From Panagrolaimus kolymaensis (taxonomy: Eukaryota; Nematoda; Chromadorea; Rhabditida; Panagrolaimidae): a DNA stretch of 64,000 bases. Below the pieces are notes generated by a model. The model was not told where the DNA came from and did not search any database. It saw nothing but the letters and a program-made list of their open reading frames with translations. Of the stretch, positions 52,001-63,453 are shown piece by piece. Within the stretch, counting starts at the first letter, position 1; each line of letters opens with the position of its first letter. The stretch is from the NCBI GenBank assembly GCA_028622995.1, contig JAJQJQ010000101.1, positions 1 through 64,000 of the forward strand, given 5' to 3'. The position numbers were made by a program, and so were the translations under genes.

Positions 52001-55000
52001 TTTTCATTTTGAGGGTTACTAAAATTGTTTTTATTTTTTCTAGTTTTCAAGTTCAATGGTAAAACTCACTTTGGATCAACAAATTGATCGCAAGCATTAA
52101 GTCGAGCAAATAAAATAGGCCATGCAAAATTAACTGCTGTTGGACATTGTTCTGGTAAAAATTTATGTTCGCAATAGCCCGACATGGCGCAAGCCCAAGT
52201 ATCCCAATGCATGTATTCATTTCCTTTATCGCTATTAACTAAATTATCATCTGTATCTATGGTACAAATTTTATCACAAGCTGATGCAAAATCTTGATTC
52301 CATGTTTGCTAAAATCAAATAGATAATTTATGCAAAAAAAATATGTTTTTACTCACTCTTTCTGCTAATGGAACATGTTCAATATATTTACTCAAAACAT
52401 AGGGTGTTGCTTCATCCAATACAGTTAGCACAGGTTTATCATGAAATTTGGTATCCATGATAGTAAAAATATTTTTAACTTCTTTCAATAAGGAAATTGC
52501 CATCTTTTTACCTTGAACTCGAGTTTGACAAAGTAAAGCTATTCCCAATCCTTCGACATTATGAAGCGCGATAGCCGAAGCATTATTCATTAATGGAGAT
52601 AAATGGGATTGTCCACCAGTAACATTTCCACCTTCAGATTGTACACTTTGATGATGGGTAATAGCAGCATTGGAAACTGAAGTTGTAGCAACGATTACAC
52701 CAGCTGAATTGCTGATAATTGTGGTTCCTCGACCTGTTGGTCCATTTCCATTTAAAATTGGATGTGGAATTTCTTTCTTTTTTTCTTGTTGAATTGCAGT
52801 TTTCCAAAAACATAACAACTGTAAAAGGAAGCGAACAGCTGATTCAAGCAACATAGGAAAAGTGTCTTGAATGTGATTGGCTAAGAAACTAATATAAGTA
52901 TGAATTATATCTTCTCTCCAATCCGAGCATTCAGTAATCAAATTTTGTAATGTTAAATATGCAGTTTGTCGAAGTTCACCATCCATGTGAACGGTCATTC
53001 TTGTAAGCAGATCGATTAAATCATGATGAGGCATAGGTTCTGGAAGTAGGCGAGGAATAGCAGCGATGCAAGTTCGAAATAAATCCAATTTGGGTTTCAT
53101 ATCACCGCCAATAAGATCATCGGGTTCTTTTCCTTTGGTCCTTGATGATGTCAACATTAAACCTTTTCCAACTTCAGTATCCAAAGTTCTCAAAATGGCG
53201 TCAAATGCTTTTCGACATTGTAAATAATATTGATCCAAGCCAATGGTTCTAGCAACTTCAGCAGTCAAAGGTCTTGTAAGATAAGTTTTTCGTATTCTTT
53301 GAATGGTTCCACTTGCAACTGCTCTAGGCATATCTGGTGGCCCTTCTTTTTGTTGCAAACCATCTGCAATAACCATCAAAGCTCGAATTCCTATATTCAT
53401 TCGTTCCGGATAAATCGTAATTGTATTGGATCGTGAAATTCGATTACATCCAAGTAAATCAAAAATAATATCTTTAAAAGCAAAATCAAGCTTTTGTTGA
53501 GCGATGAAATGAATAATTTTAACAAAAATATTTAATGGAGCATCTTTAGGAACTACATATCTATTTCCTTTGGGAAAAATACTATTACAAATACTTTCCA
53601 ATCTTGCTCGAGTTGCGGCATTTCCTTCACAATTATTTCGAATAATATAAACCCAAAGTAGACGATAAAGTGATTCCAATGCAACTCGTGAAGTTGGTGG
53701 ATCACGATTTTTAAGGTTGCTTAAAGTTGTATTCAAAAATTGAACCCAATTATTAAGGAAGAATTTGCTTTGACTAATGCACAATAAACAAGTAAGTAAA
53801 GGATATGCAGCTTTTTTGTGATGCTTTTTATTAACCAAATCCAATGTCGGTCCATATAATTTATCCACAAATGCAATTAATGCAGGGATATTTGCTTCAG
53901 TTTTTATTTGCTAAAAGAAGCGTTTATTAAAGGAAGTTTGGAAAAGTTAAAATTAAAGGCTTACAGCTGCAACTGGAAGCAAAATTTCCACCAATAATCC
54001 AACTATGGCATGCTTTAAATCTTTTTGTTTTAAATCGATTTCAAGATAATATGATGCAACTTTATCCAAAAATCCAACTCCATCTTCAATTTCACTAACT
54101 TGACTAGTCTGAAATCAAAGGTTTAAAAGTGTCCAAAAATTTTTTTTTACTTTGATTCGATAAAATTTCATTGCCCAAAGTAAAGATATAATATTTGAAA
54201 AAGTTGATCGAGTCATAGAAGTTTCTTTGCGATATTTGTTTAATAAAAGTAAAAACTCCTTTTCGACAAGTTTTGCATGAGTTTGAGATAAAACTCCAAC
54301 AACTTCTGCAAATGTTTCAGCAACGATTGAGTAATTATTTTGTGGAACACCTCTGTAAAAAATTAATCATCTTTACTTCCAAAAAAATAAATGTAAGACT
54401 AACGGATCAGCTTTTGCAATTTCACGAAAAGATAAATTTAGAATATAATTTACATATTGTTGGCAATCAGCTGGATGAAATTGAAGTTGAGGCAAAAGTT
54501 CGATAAGAACAATGCAAAATAAATAATTTATTGTTAATAATGCTTTTTCAATTCTTTCTTTGTTTTCACTAAAGTATTTTTAATAAGTCCTATATTTTAT
54601 ATGGAATTCACAAACTTAGGCACTCGTTGTCGACAGCTTATTTGATCTTCATACCATTTTACGAGGGCATCCAAAATTGATGGAAGGCAAACTTCTGAAA
54701 CACTATTCAATGTTCGAAGAAGATTTTCCATATATGCATCATCTCCTCTTCTTATGGATTTATTCAAATGCTTATCCTGTAATTTAAATTTCTTTATATA
54801 TATCCAAAACCAAAGATAAATATATGTCATACCAAAGGTTCTTCAACAGAGACAAACTGAATTTTTCTTTCCAATACAGTGAAAAGTTCCAATAAAAGAT
54901 TTTGCATTGTAAATTTAGCTGGTAAAGCATTAAAGTCAATGGTCATATTTCCCACAACTTTTAACGAACCCCATGGTAATTCAGCTGCTACAACACTAAA

Positions 55001-55135
55001 GAACAATATTTCAAATACATAAAACTTTATATTACAGAAAAGAGATAATACTTACGCTTCATTGTTTCCTAACTTTGATGAAGTTGGATCACTTTTACGA
55101 CGAGATAAATCTTGTCCTACCCTTCTAGCTGCCAT
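40013..55135 (-). CDS. sax-2: Furry/SAX-2 cell-morphogenesis scaffold
   Basis: This large gene of roughly 30 exons starts at ATG 55135 (MAARRVGQDLSRRKSDPTSS) and ends at TAA 40013. The product is about 2,900 residues by rough count, the size of Furry. Exons two to eight (about 54994-52071) encode the Furry N-terminal HEAT-like block, with LPWGSLKVVGNM, SISCRQRVPK-type segments, KHHKKAAYPLLTCLLCISQ, and LIGGDMKPKLDLFRTCIAAI. Middle exons (51.7-47.3 kb) carry further repeats, such as FPTSQFFICHQLAQQYPS. The stretch 44272-43270 is an acidic, low-complexity linker before the C-terminal block. Junctions verified include 55056/54994, 54606/54568 and the last intron, 41931 to 40290. Furry proteins scaffold NDR-type kinases (SAX-1 in worms) with MOB proteins and control neurite number, dendrite tiling and polarised growth. 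The long introns near 44.8-45.9, 46.5-47.3 and 40.3-41.9 kb hold no other gene that I can see. Confidence 0.92.
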
Positions 55136-55597
55136 TATAAATTTATTTGGACGGAATTACTAAAAGTTAAACAAACAAAGTTTTTTGTTTTGTTTTTTGT
55201 AAGTAAACGAGAAAATGAATATAAAGCGAAATAAATGAATAGTTGATTCACTGTTTTTAATTTGGAAAAAGATGATTAATAAAAAATAGCTTTGAACGTT
55301 TAGAAATTCTTTTTTTGAACCGTAAAAAAGCCAACAAGAGATTTGCGTTGCCGAATCAATGAATGTATGACTGCACAAGGCTGAGAGAACTATCTAAATT
55401 TTTTATGTTTGCGCATCTTTGGCTTTATGCGCAGAGAGACAAATAAAATATTGTTTGATGTTGAAGCTGCTGAATCACAAACTTCTTTTTAAAATTTCAA
55501 GGCTTCTTTATACGTTGGTAATATTCATATTAAAGTTACTAGGTTTGTTTACTTTAACTCTCTTTATACATAATCATATTAATGTTTAATTTCCAGA
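55136..55597. promoter_or_regulatory. Compact divergent promoter of sax-2 and CWF19L2-like gene
   Basis: Only 462 bp separate the two opposed start codons, so both promoters, and any trans-splice acceptors, must fit here. A TTTCCAG acceptor-like site lies just before the ATG at 55598. No TATA box or named factor site is claimed. Confidence 0.5.
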
Positions 55598-58500
55598 ATG
55601 TTTCGTCGACCTGCCTCTGATGACGAAGATGACATTTACTCTTCAAAATCGTCATCAATTAAACCAATGCCAAGTGAAAGCTCTCAAAAAGCGGAAGAAG
55701 AACAACTATCAAAAAATTTATCAGAAAGCCAATCAGAATGTGGACCATCGATGAGCCATGCTTTAGCTACGGATATTATTGAAGCTGAATCTATCGGTGA
55801 TATGGTTTGCTTTTATTCTTTGTATATTTTTTCTTTGCTAACATTTTTGATTTTAGATGACTTCAACGTTGAAAAATGTGATGGATGTAAGTGAAACTTC
55901 TCAAAAGAGAAAAGAACCATCGGAGGATTCTTCGGCAAATCAATCAGAAGGTGTTATGAGCCACGACGAAATGAATGCACTTGCTGCCAAAATTATTAAA
56001 GCTGAAGTTATGGGTAATATGGTATGCATTTATTTGTATCTACATATGTCTGTTCATATTCTTTTTTAGGACAAAGTTACGAAATTGAAATCAAAACTGG
56101 AGAAAGCTCGAGCTCTTGCTGCTAGATCTGCAGTAATAAATAAACATCAAGTATGCTTTTTTGCTCTCAAATTTACACTTTATGTACTTCATTTTTGTAG
56201 TCAAAAACTGTAGCACTTGGTGTATCAAAACTTAACAAGAAACGTCAACAAACAATAGAAGCACAAGAAATGCTGAATAACAAGTTCGACACTGGTGATG
56301 GTACTGTAGGAGCAAGTTCAAAAGATGAAAGGCGTAAACGATACCGTGGTGATGATACCGAAAAACAAAGCAAGGAACTTCGTAAAAGTAAGTTCAATTC
56401 TTGAAATATTTTTTGTGAGAGTTCAAACCTTAGTCATTCATTCCTTTATTTTTTATACAAAAAGACACGTTCACAAACACCTATTTTATACAACAACAAT
56501 AACTAAAGCGCCTCAAACTTTTAAAGTTTAATGCATTGTGAAAAATTTGTTAAAAGAAAATACACAATTAAATTTCTAAAATAAACCCGCAAAAAATCGA
56601 TGATCAATATATAGGAAAATGGGTGCAAAATTTGAGACATTAAAATATTTTAAAGAGATTATTTTTTTACTAGTTTTTCTTCTTTACTTATCGACGGCTA
56701 CGGAATCGAAGGTTAAATTCATGAACTTTTGCTTCGAGTCGTTTCAACATTGCATTCATGCTTGCACTAGGTTTTGAAGGTGGTACATCGTTACCGGAAG
56801 AGTTCATTTTTTCAAATTCACGTTCTGAAAAAAAAACATTGCAAAAATCATGTTTTACTTATTTTTGTTGCAAGTTTTTTGCACAAAAAAGTGTTTCCCT
56901 ATTTTAGTAGTCCTTATGTAACTCATTTTTAAGTGCTTTGGAAGCACTTAGTATTGCTCATCGATTTGATCTTCAACCTTAAATAAAATTGAAGAAAAAA
57001 GGGAATTTACTTTTTTTCTTCTTCGTAAACTGCAGCATACTTTTTTTATGCCACACCCAAACTTTTGATGGGCTTTTTTATTGAAAAAGAAAGACTATTT
57101 CGTTTAAAGTGTTTACGTTTAAATAATAGAAAAGTTATTTTTGTTTTTGGGTGAGTGAGTAGGTATTTGAATCAAATTCGTTACTCCTATTACTGATATT
57201 GGTTATATTTCGTACCTTTTGTTAATCGACTATTATGTCGAGATGGTTTATGTTCGAGATCTTTTTCTATTCTTTCTTTAGTGGCAGCAGGTTTTGTGAT
57301 AACTGCACCATCGCTGTCATCAGTATCATCTCGACGACATCGAATTTTTTCATAATAAACAGCCCTTCGGAATGGCCGCATAAGACGTGGGTTATCAAAT
57401 TGGGTCTCACTCAACAATTCACAAAAACCTTTCTCCTGCAAAAATTTTAGGGGTAAAAAAATGTTTCTCTGATTAATGGCTGTGACGTACTTGATAGCTC
57501 ATAGGCTCAAAAAAGTTTACTGCATGACATTTAGGTTCGAGATTACAATGTTGCAAGCATTCAGTATGTTCTCTAACAGTTAGGGTCGCAATCATTGCTC
57601 CAAAATATACATAATCAGGAATTGCATTACTTTGTAAACCTTCAGGGCAGTCTACAAATTTTTAATCATAAACTATGCACTAAATATTAAATTGCGAGTT
57701 AGTTACCTGTATCATCATATGTTACATCATAAAATGGAGGAGATTTAGGAGGATTTAATTGAGCTCTCAAATCACCAAACCATTCAGTCGTTGCAAAAGT
57801 TTCATGCAACAAAAATAAGGAAATAACAAAATACTGTATAAACATTGTAAATATTTATTAGAAAATATTAAGTTTTTTAGCCAAATAAAGATACTGATGA
57901 CAACAAAAAATTGACTGTTAAAAAAACGTCGCTTTATTTCTTTTTTGTATGTACGCTCACGATAACTATGAACCTGAAATTTTTTTCAAACTGCTTTAAA
58001 TAGAGCGTTTGTCTTCATGTCTTTGAGTTTTTTTGGAGTACCGCCTTCTTGTATGTATGCGCGTCAAAAAATGTGCTACTACAACTACCTTCACCCCAAT
58101 GTACTAAGAATAGATTCTTCTTCTGACGAGGAAATTAATGCTTTTCTATAATTTTTTGCCTTTGTAATAAAAAAATTCTTTTCTTTATTTAGCTATTAAA
58201 AATATTTAATTTGAAATTCTAAAGGTATTGTATCCCTAAAAAGTGCAATTTTACGATGAATATGTACATATAAAGCGTCGAAATATAAAAAGTTTTTGCC
58301 AAGTTCAAAATTTTTCAAAACACCCTGTTTTTTTGTAAATTTTACAAAAAATGCACTGCTCTTTTTGTAAATGCCCCGCAAGTTTACAAAAAGAGCAGTG
58401 CATTTTTTGTAAAATTTACAAAAAAACAGGGTGTTTTGAAAAATTTTGAACTTGGCAAAAACTTTTTATATTTCGACGCTTTATATGTCGCATTTTTTTA

Positions 58501-60835
58501 GTCGTTGGTTCAGTACTTTGTTGGTGGTCAATGGAGTCTTGTCGTTGAAACTTTTGTTGAGCATTACTACTTTTTAATTTGAAACAATTTGTTTTTCATA
58601 AAAATGACGCATCTTGAATGTTTGTGGTATTGTCGCTTCTCTTTTGAAAGTAAAAGTGCAAATTGAATGAATGATTAAGTTTCGCAAACAATCATAACAA
58701 CTCCAAATTAACAAAAGAGGAAAAAAATTCGACCGGATTTTTTTAGTTAATGTTGTTTTTACAAATACAATTATAAAAATTCCTTAAATTTTTCCTTTAA
58801 AAAGTAAATCTAGACTAATTAGTTTTTTAGTTTTTTCTTCTCCTTCTCTTTTCTACAACAATGGTTTGGTCTTTGAGTATTTTTTTAGCGCTGTCATTTC
58901 TAGGCGTAGATTAGAATTTTAGTTGATCCAATTAATCCTTTTTGCAGCAAAAAAAAAGATGCTGGATTTGAAATTTTTTATTAACAACCGCGCAACCGGC
59001 TGTAATGTTGTGGGTGGTTTTTTGATTGAAGTTTTTAAAGGAATTGTGTTTTGCCTGAGGGTTCTTAAAAAATATATTGAGAAGAAAAAACACAAACATT
59101 AGTTTTTATTTTTAAGTTTCTCCTTCCCTATTGTAAATTAATTACCAATTTCTAACTTTATACATTTTTTTATGATTAAAAATCACAACCAATTTGTTAC
59201 GGTTATCGCTCTGTTTACAATATAAAAAAAGTTTAATTGCTGTGTTTTTAACCGATCAGAGATTTAGTAGTAGGCATTGTTATGATAAAGAATAATAAAA
59301 AAAACTAGTTCATATTTAAAAAATTCGAGAATCGTTTTTATTACGTAAATAATAATCACTATAAAGGGAAGTGAACTTTTTTGCAACAAAAAAAGAGAAG
59401 AGATAATAATTTTTATCTTTGGCGATTTTTGAAAAAGTTGATTCATCGTTGTCCACTTTATTTAACAAATATCATTGGTCCACGACGATATTACATTTTT
59501 TTCTATTTGGTAAATGACTCGTGACGTCGACATCATTAACTATTAGTCCCAATTTTTATTGTCTTCTTTTGTTGTAAACTTGTGCGCAAAAAAAACGTCA
59601 AAAAAGACATTTGATGGAATAAAGAAGAACTTTAGACCATTTTAAAATGTTTTTCTCTCCATTTTTTTGAAAACAATAGAATGTGTTTTTTATGTCCTTT
59701 TTATTCGTTTGATTAACAAGGAAGGAATGTCATAAGGTTTTTGTTTTTTTGATGTTTAAAAAAATGAAATAAAGATTTTTATCATTATTGCAAATAACCT
59801 TCTTCTTTTTTTCAGAGCAAGCAAAATTTGAACGGTCACTTGAATCGTGTGAAGGCTGTAATGCATCCAAAGACAATTCAACGTTGGTTTATGATTCTGG
59901 AAAGGTATGAAGTTTTTTTAAATTTTGCAAAAAATCCATTTTTTTGGTTCCTTGTCACTTTTGCTTTCCATCAAACAAAAACATGGAACAAATTTCTTAG
60001 CTTTTTTTTTGAGTTCATTTTTTGATAGCATCTTTTCGTTTTTCTTCGCTCCTTTTTAAACTCTTTTTTTATAAGTGTAAAATAATAAAAAAGTTAACAT
60101 CATTCTCTCTTTTCTTTTCTTTTCTTTGAACTTATTTTTTCTCTTTCAGATTGTAGTAAGCGTGACAAAAAGAAATATTCTTGATGGTAATCACTTTTAT
60201 ATTGTGCCTAAGGAACACTCCATTTCAACCGTTGACCTCGACGATGATGTTTATGAAGAACTCAATAAAATCATAAAGGCATTCATTCAAGTGTATTCAA
60301 AACAAAACAAATCTGTTTTATTTTATGAAATAAATAAAAATGACAACAAACACATGACGATTGGTGGAATTCCTATGGACAAAAATGCTGTTACAAATTC
60401 TCGTCGTCTTTTACAAGTATGTTTTTCTCTAACTTTTTGAACTTTTTAATGCAATGCTAGAATTTTAGAATAGCTTTGAATTGAATGCAGAAGAAGGAGC
60501 AACTTCCTCGTTTTTCAAAGATTTAACAGATGTTTCTGGTGGCCTTCGCCGATTTCTTCGTCCTGGTATCTCATACACATGGTTCGGCTTCGATGAAGAA
60601 CGCGGTTATGCGTATCGTTTAAATGATCCAGAAGAATTTAGCAATGATTTTTATTATGTAATTTGTTTTTTGATTTTTTTTCTGGGTTAATGTGATATAT
60701 TTTTTTTAGTCAACAATTGGAGCTGAAATTGATGATGATTTTGATGATATGCAACTTCGATTCAAGCTTACTCCTGATGTGGTCAAAAAGAATCGAGATG
60801 ATTTAAGAAAAGAACTTGAAAGTGTACTCTCTTGA
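55598..60835 (+). CDS. cwf19l2: CWF19-like protein 2, shortened spliceosome factor
   Basis: The exons 55598-55804, 55857-56021, 56070-56150, 56201-56387, 59816-59904, 60150-60416, 60469-60657 and 60710-60835 join in frame to give 436 residues, against nearly 900 in vertebrates. Residues of about 96-145 match the CWF19L2 motif (MSHDEMNALAAKIIKAEVMG, then a Lys-rich helix). From about 214 the CwfJ C-terminal domains begin: the zinc-type CEGC pair (225-228), IVPKEHSISTVDLDDDVYEE, SVLFYEINKND, and FRPG-type residues in RRFLRPGISYTWFGFDEERG. CWF19 proteins act in pre-mRNA splicing or lariat turnover through the intron-lariat spliceosome. The fourth intron is 3.4 kb and contains a complete gene on the other strand plus a hairpin repeat, yet phase is kept across it. 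The middle region of the family (LNDLV-type segment) is absent or lies in exons I did not find. Exon 1 repeats the exon 2 motif. Confidence 0.82.
56688..57845 (-). CDS. Secreted PAN/Apple-domain protein nested in an intron
   Basis: The exons 57845-57707, 57651-57491, 57435-57216 and 56824-56688 join in frame to give 218 residues. The N-terminus (MFIQYFVISLFLLHETFA) is a signal peptide. Residues of about 47-140 form one PAN/Apple module with the usual cysteine pattern: DCPEG, EHTECLQHCNLEPKCHAVNF, GFCELL, and KIRCRRD. An acidic and basic linker follows, then a possible C-terminal helix (AMLKRLEAKVHEFNLRFR). PAN modules bind proteins or carbohydrates; worm members are often cuticle or extracellular-matrix proteins. 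There is no membrane helix or protease domain. The gene lies wholly in intron 4 of the CWF19L2-like gene, antisense to it. The specific role is unknown. Confidence 0.78.
58266..58488. repeat. Perfect 106-bp-arm hairpin repeat
   Basis: Bases 58266-58371 and 58383-58488 are reverse complements around an 11-base loop (TGCCCCGCAAG). The ends read ACATATAAAGCG and its complement. No TTAA or other target duplication flanks it, so it is unlike the elements at 33 and 20801. It lies in the long intron of the CWF19L2-like gene and upstream of the nested PAN gene. If transcribed it would fold into a long double-stranded RNA. Confidence 0.75.
60106..60126 (+). repeat. Short pyrimidine microsatellite (TCTTT)n
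   Basis: A few TCTTT units lie within the intron just before exon 6 of the CWF19L2-like gene. They probably form part of its polypyrimidine tract. Confidence 0.5.
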
Positions 60836-62192
60836 AGAACCAAAAATTATTTATTTTTCTTGTTGTTATCACCAGTGAATCTGTTGCAAATTTGTTTCTA
60901 TGTTTATCATGTTGATTTTTGAAAAGTGAATAAAAACTTTAAAAAAACTCAAAGACGTTCCAAAGCCAACATAATGTATGCAAAATACTTTTTTTCTTGT
61001 TAAAAGTTTCTTTTAAAGAAAGAAAAGGAAATGACACGGCTGAATTTGTCGTTTTTAATGTGTTTGTTTTTAGCAACCCACGAAGTTGCTTGTAAAATGC
61101 TTTTGGCAACTACTACTACTATTACTAACACACAACAACTACAAGCCCGGTCTCATTCCATTTTGCACTTTTTTGTTTTAAGCTAATTGAGTAAAAAATG
61201 CTGCTACCGCTGCAGGCTTCTAAAGCTTTTAGCAGCAGCAACAAAAAACCCAACAACGACTTCGGTTTTCTACTTTTTCAGAATCAAATTTCTTCTTTTT
61301 TCTGAAGCTTTCTTGTTTGTTTGTTTATCGTTTGTATTCAATTTCCTATTAAAATTTTGGAAAGAATTATTTTTTGTAGTTTGTCTTATTTAAAAAGTGT
61401 ATTAATTAATAATGTTTGGAATGCCTATGAATTGTATGTATGGCGACGAGGTAATAATTTTTTTGAGCAAAAAAGGTGTTAAAAAACAGTGGTTAAAATT
61501 TTTGGATGAATAAAAGTTATTTTTTAATAATTGCAAAAAATAACAAGGAAGCAGCCGGCTGCCGGCATTCCTCTTTCATTTCAAAGAAGACAAGTGACAT
61601 TGCTTTTTCGTTGACATTTTAAATCCGCTGCTGTTAACAAACATGATCGGCAGCAATAATCGATAACTCAAAAACTTTAAAATAACTAACTAACTCCTTT
61701 TTCTATAAAACGCATTTTATTTGTCTGAAAAAAATAAAAATAAAGATGAATTTTAAATTTGCAGATAAAATTTCCAACTTTAATATTGTAAGCTTTTTTT
61801 TTTTTTTTTAATTCTTTTATTATGCATAAATGCTCTCGTAGTGACTCTCTCATTGTGCATTCATTAAACTTAGGCACATTTCCATATAACCTTTTTAGAG
61901 GATGGAAGATATAAAATGGAGTTTAAAAAAATGAAGGCAAAAGTCGAAGTTTTCTTTTTTTCGTTTTTTTTTATTCTTTTGTTTTTGGAAGATGAACGGA
62001 AAAACTCAACCTTAAATAATTTTATGAAAATGAATGAGATATCATTTAAAAATGGAGGCGTTATTTCCGTCAAAAAAATGATTTATGACGGAAAACAAAA
62101 CTATTTTCATTTTTTCATTCATTAAAGCGCTAAAAATTGATTGAGTGAATAGGTTTTTATTTATTATTTTGTTTAAAATTTATTTGTTATAG
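60836..62192. other. Intergenic, nothing recognised
   Basis: This 1.36-kb stretch lies between two plus-strand genes. AATAAA occurs about 90 bp after the CWF19L2-like stop. A short frame at 61916-62125 is Lys/Phe-rich with no splice support, and is probably noise or 5' untranslated sequence of the arrestin gene. Confidence 0.45.
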
Positions 62193-63453
62193 ATGCCAAC
62201 GGTTGCAATTAATCTTGTATTGGCAGAAACAAAAATCCTTAGTGGCGATACACTTCAAGCTCAAGTTGTAATCGATTCAGCTGATCCTGATACAGTTGTA
62301 AATGAATTATATGCTGAAGTTAAAGGGATTGGCAGATCAGGATGGGTTAATATTCACACAGATAAAATTTATGAAACAGAAAAAGTAATCTTAGAAAAAT
62401 GGTTTTTAAAAATTATTTTTTGAAATCTGTTTTAGGAATATTTAAATTCCGTAACCCATCTCATTCGATCACCCATGCCTATGACAACTGGAAGGCATCA
62501 ATTTAATTTTCACGTTACTATTCCAGAAAATGCTCCAAGTAGTTATGAAAGTCAATTTGCAACAACTCGATATACCATTAAAATTTCGATGATATCAAAC
62601 ACCCAACAAGCTTCAGTTGCGGAAGTTTTTCCTTTTCTTGTTGTGACCAAATCTTATTTCGATGATATTCCTTCAGCTATTATGCGACAAATTGAATACA
62701 AAGATGAAGGTAATCAATCATACCGTGAAATAATAATTTTTATATCAAAGCTTGCATATATTTTTTTAGTTGATTTTACTGTGTGTTCACTTCCATTTGG
62801 TACTGTTTATTTAAAAGTAATTATGCCTAGAACTGGATATCGCTTGGGAGAAGTAAGCTTTTCCACTGTTTCGAAGCTTTTTTTTTGAATTACTTTTTTT
62901 CTTCTTCAGAGTATTCCAGTGAAAGTCTGTGTAAAAAATAGTACTCGAAAAGCTATAAAGGATTGCAAAATGCAATTAGTTCTCAAAACTCAATTTGAAG
63001 CTATGAGTCGATATGAACATGTAAATGAAAAAAAGTTACTCGAACATATCATAGATAGTTTTACTCTTGGAAGGGTTAAAGGAAAAAATGATATTGAATT
63101 TGACATATGTCATTTAAAAGTTCCTGAAAATGCTGTGCCTTCACAACATACAAATCGAGGAGATGTTGAACCTAATATTATTACATTATCTTATGTTTTA
63201 AGATTAACTGCCACACCAGGTTTTTAGTTTTATTATTTTAGTTTTATATTAATTTATTTAAAAAATTATTTTAGGGATCGAAATAGAAATTCCTTTATTG
63301 ATTACATCGAATGGATATCGAAATACAATAAAACATGGAAGTGTTGATGAAGTGGCCGCATTAAATACCATTCGTCCACCAAATAATGATAAACCAAGAC
63401 TGTCAATAGTGGAAGGCAATATGAATTCAAGGAGGGTTTCGTATTATTGTTAA
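62193..63453 (+). CDS. Arrestin-domain (alpha-arrestin) protein
   Basis: The exons 62193-62384, 62436-62709, 62770-62852, 62910-63219 and 63275-63453 join in frame to give 281 residues. An acceptor (TTATAG) lies directly before the ATG, as for a trans-splice site or an intron in the leader. The N-terminal arrestin sandwich starts with VAINLVLAETKILSGDTLQA and includes EVKGIGRSGW and GRHQFNFHVTIPENAPSSYE. The C-terminal sandwich includes YLKVIMPRTGYRLGESIPVK, KDCKMQLVLK and LSYVLRLTATPGIEIEIPLL. Alpha-arrestins are adaptors that bring ubiquitin ligases to membrane cargo, often through PPxY motifs. None is seen here; the tail is short (RPPNNDKPRLSIVEG), so recruitment may differ. Worms have many such arrd genes, and the exact orthologue is not assigned. 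Confidence 0.88.

Noticed and set aside
58196..58381. 61-codon minus-strand frame
   Set aside because: It is the left arm of the hairpin repeat read through; no coding character.
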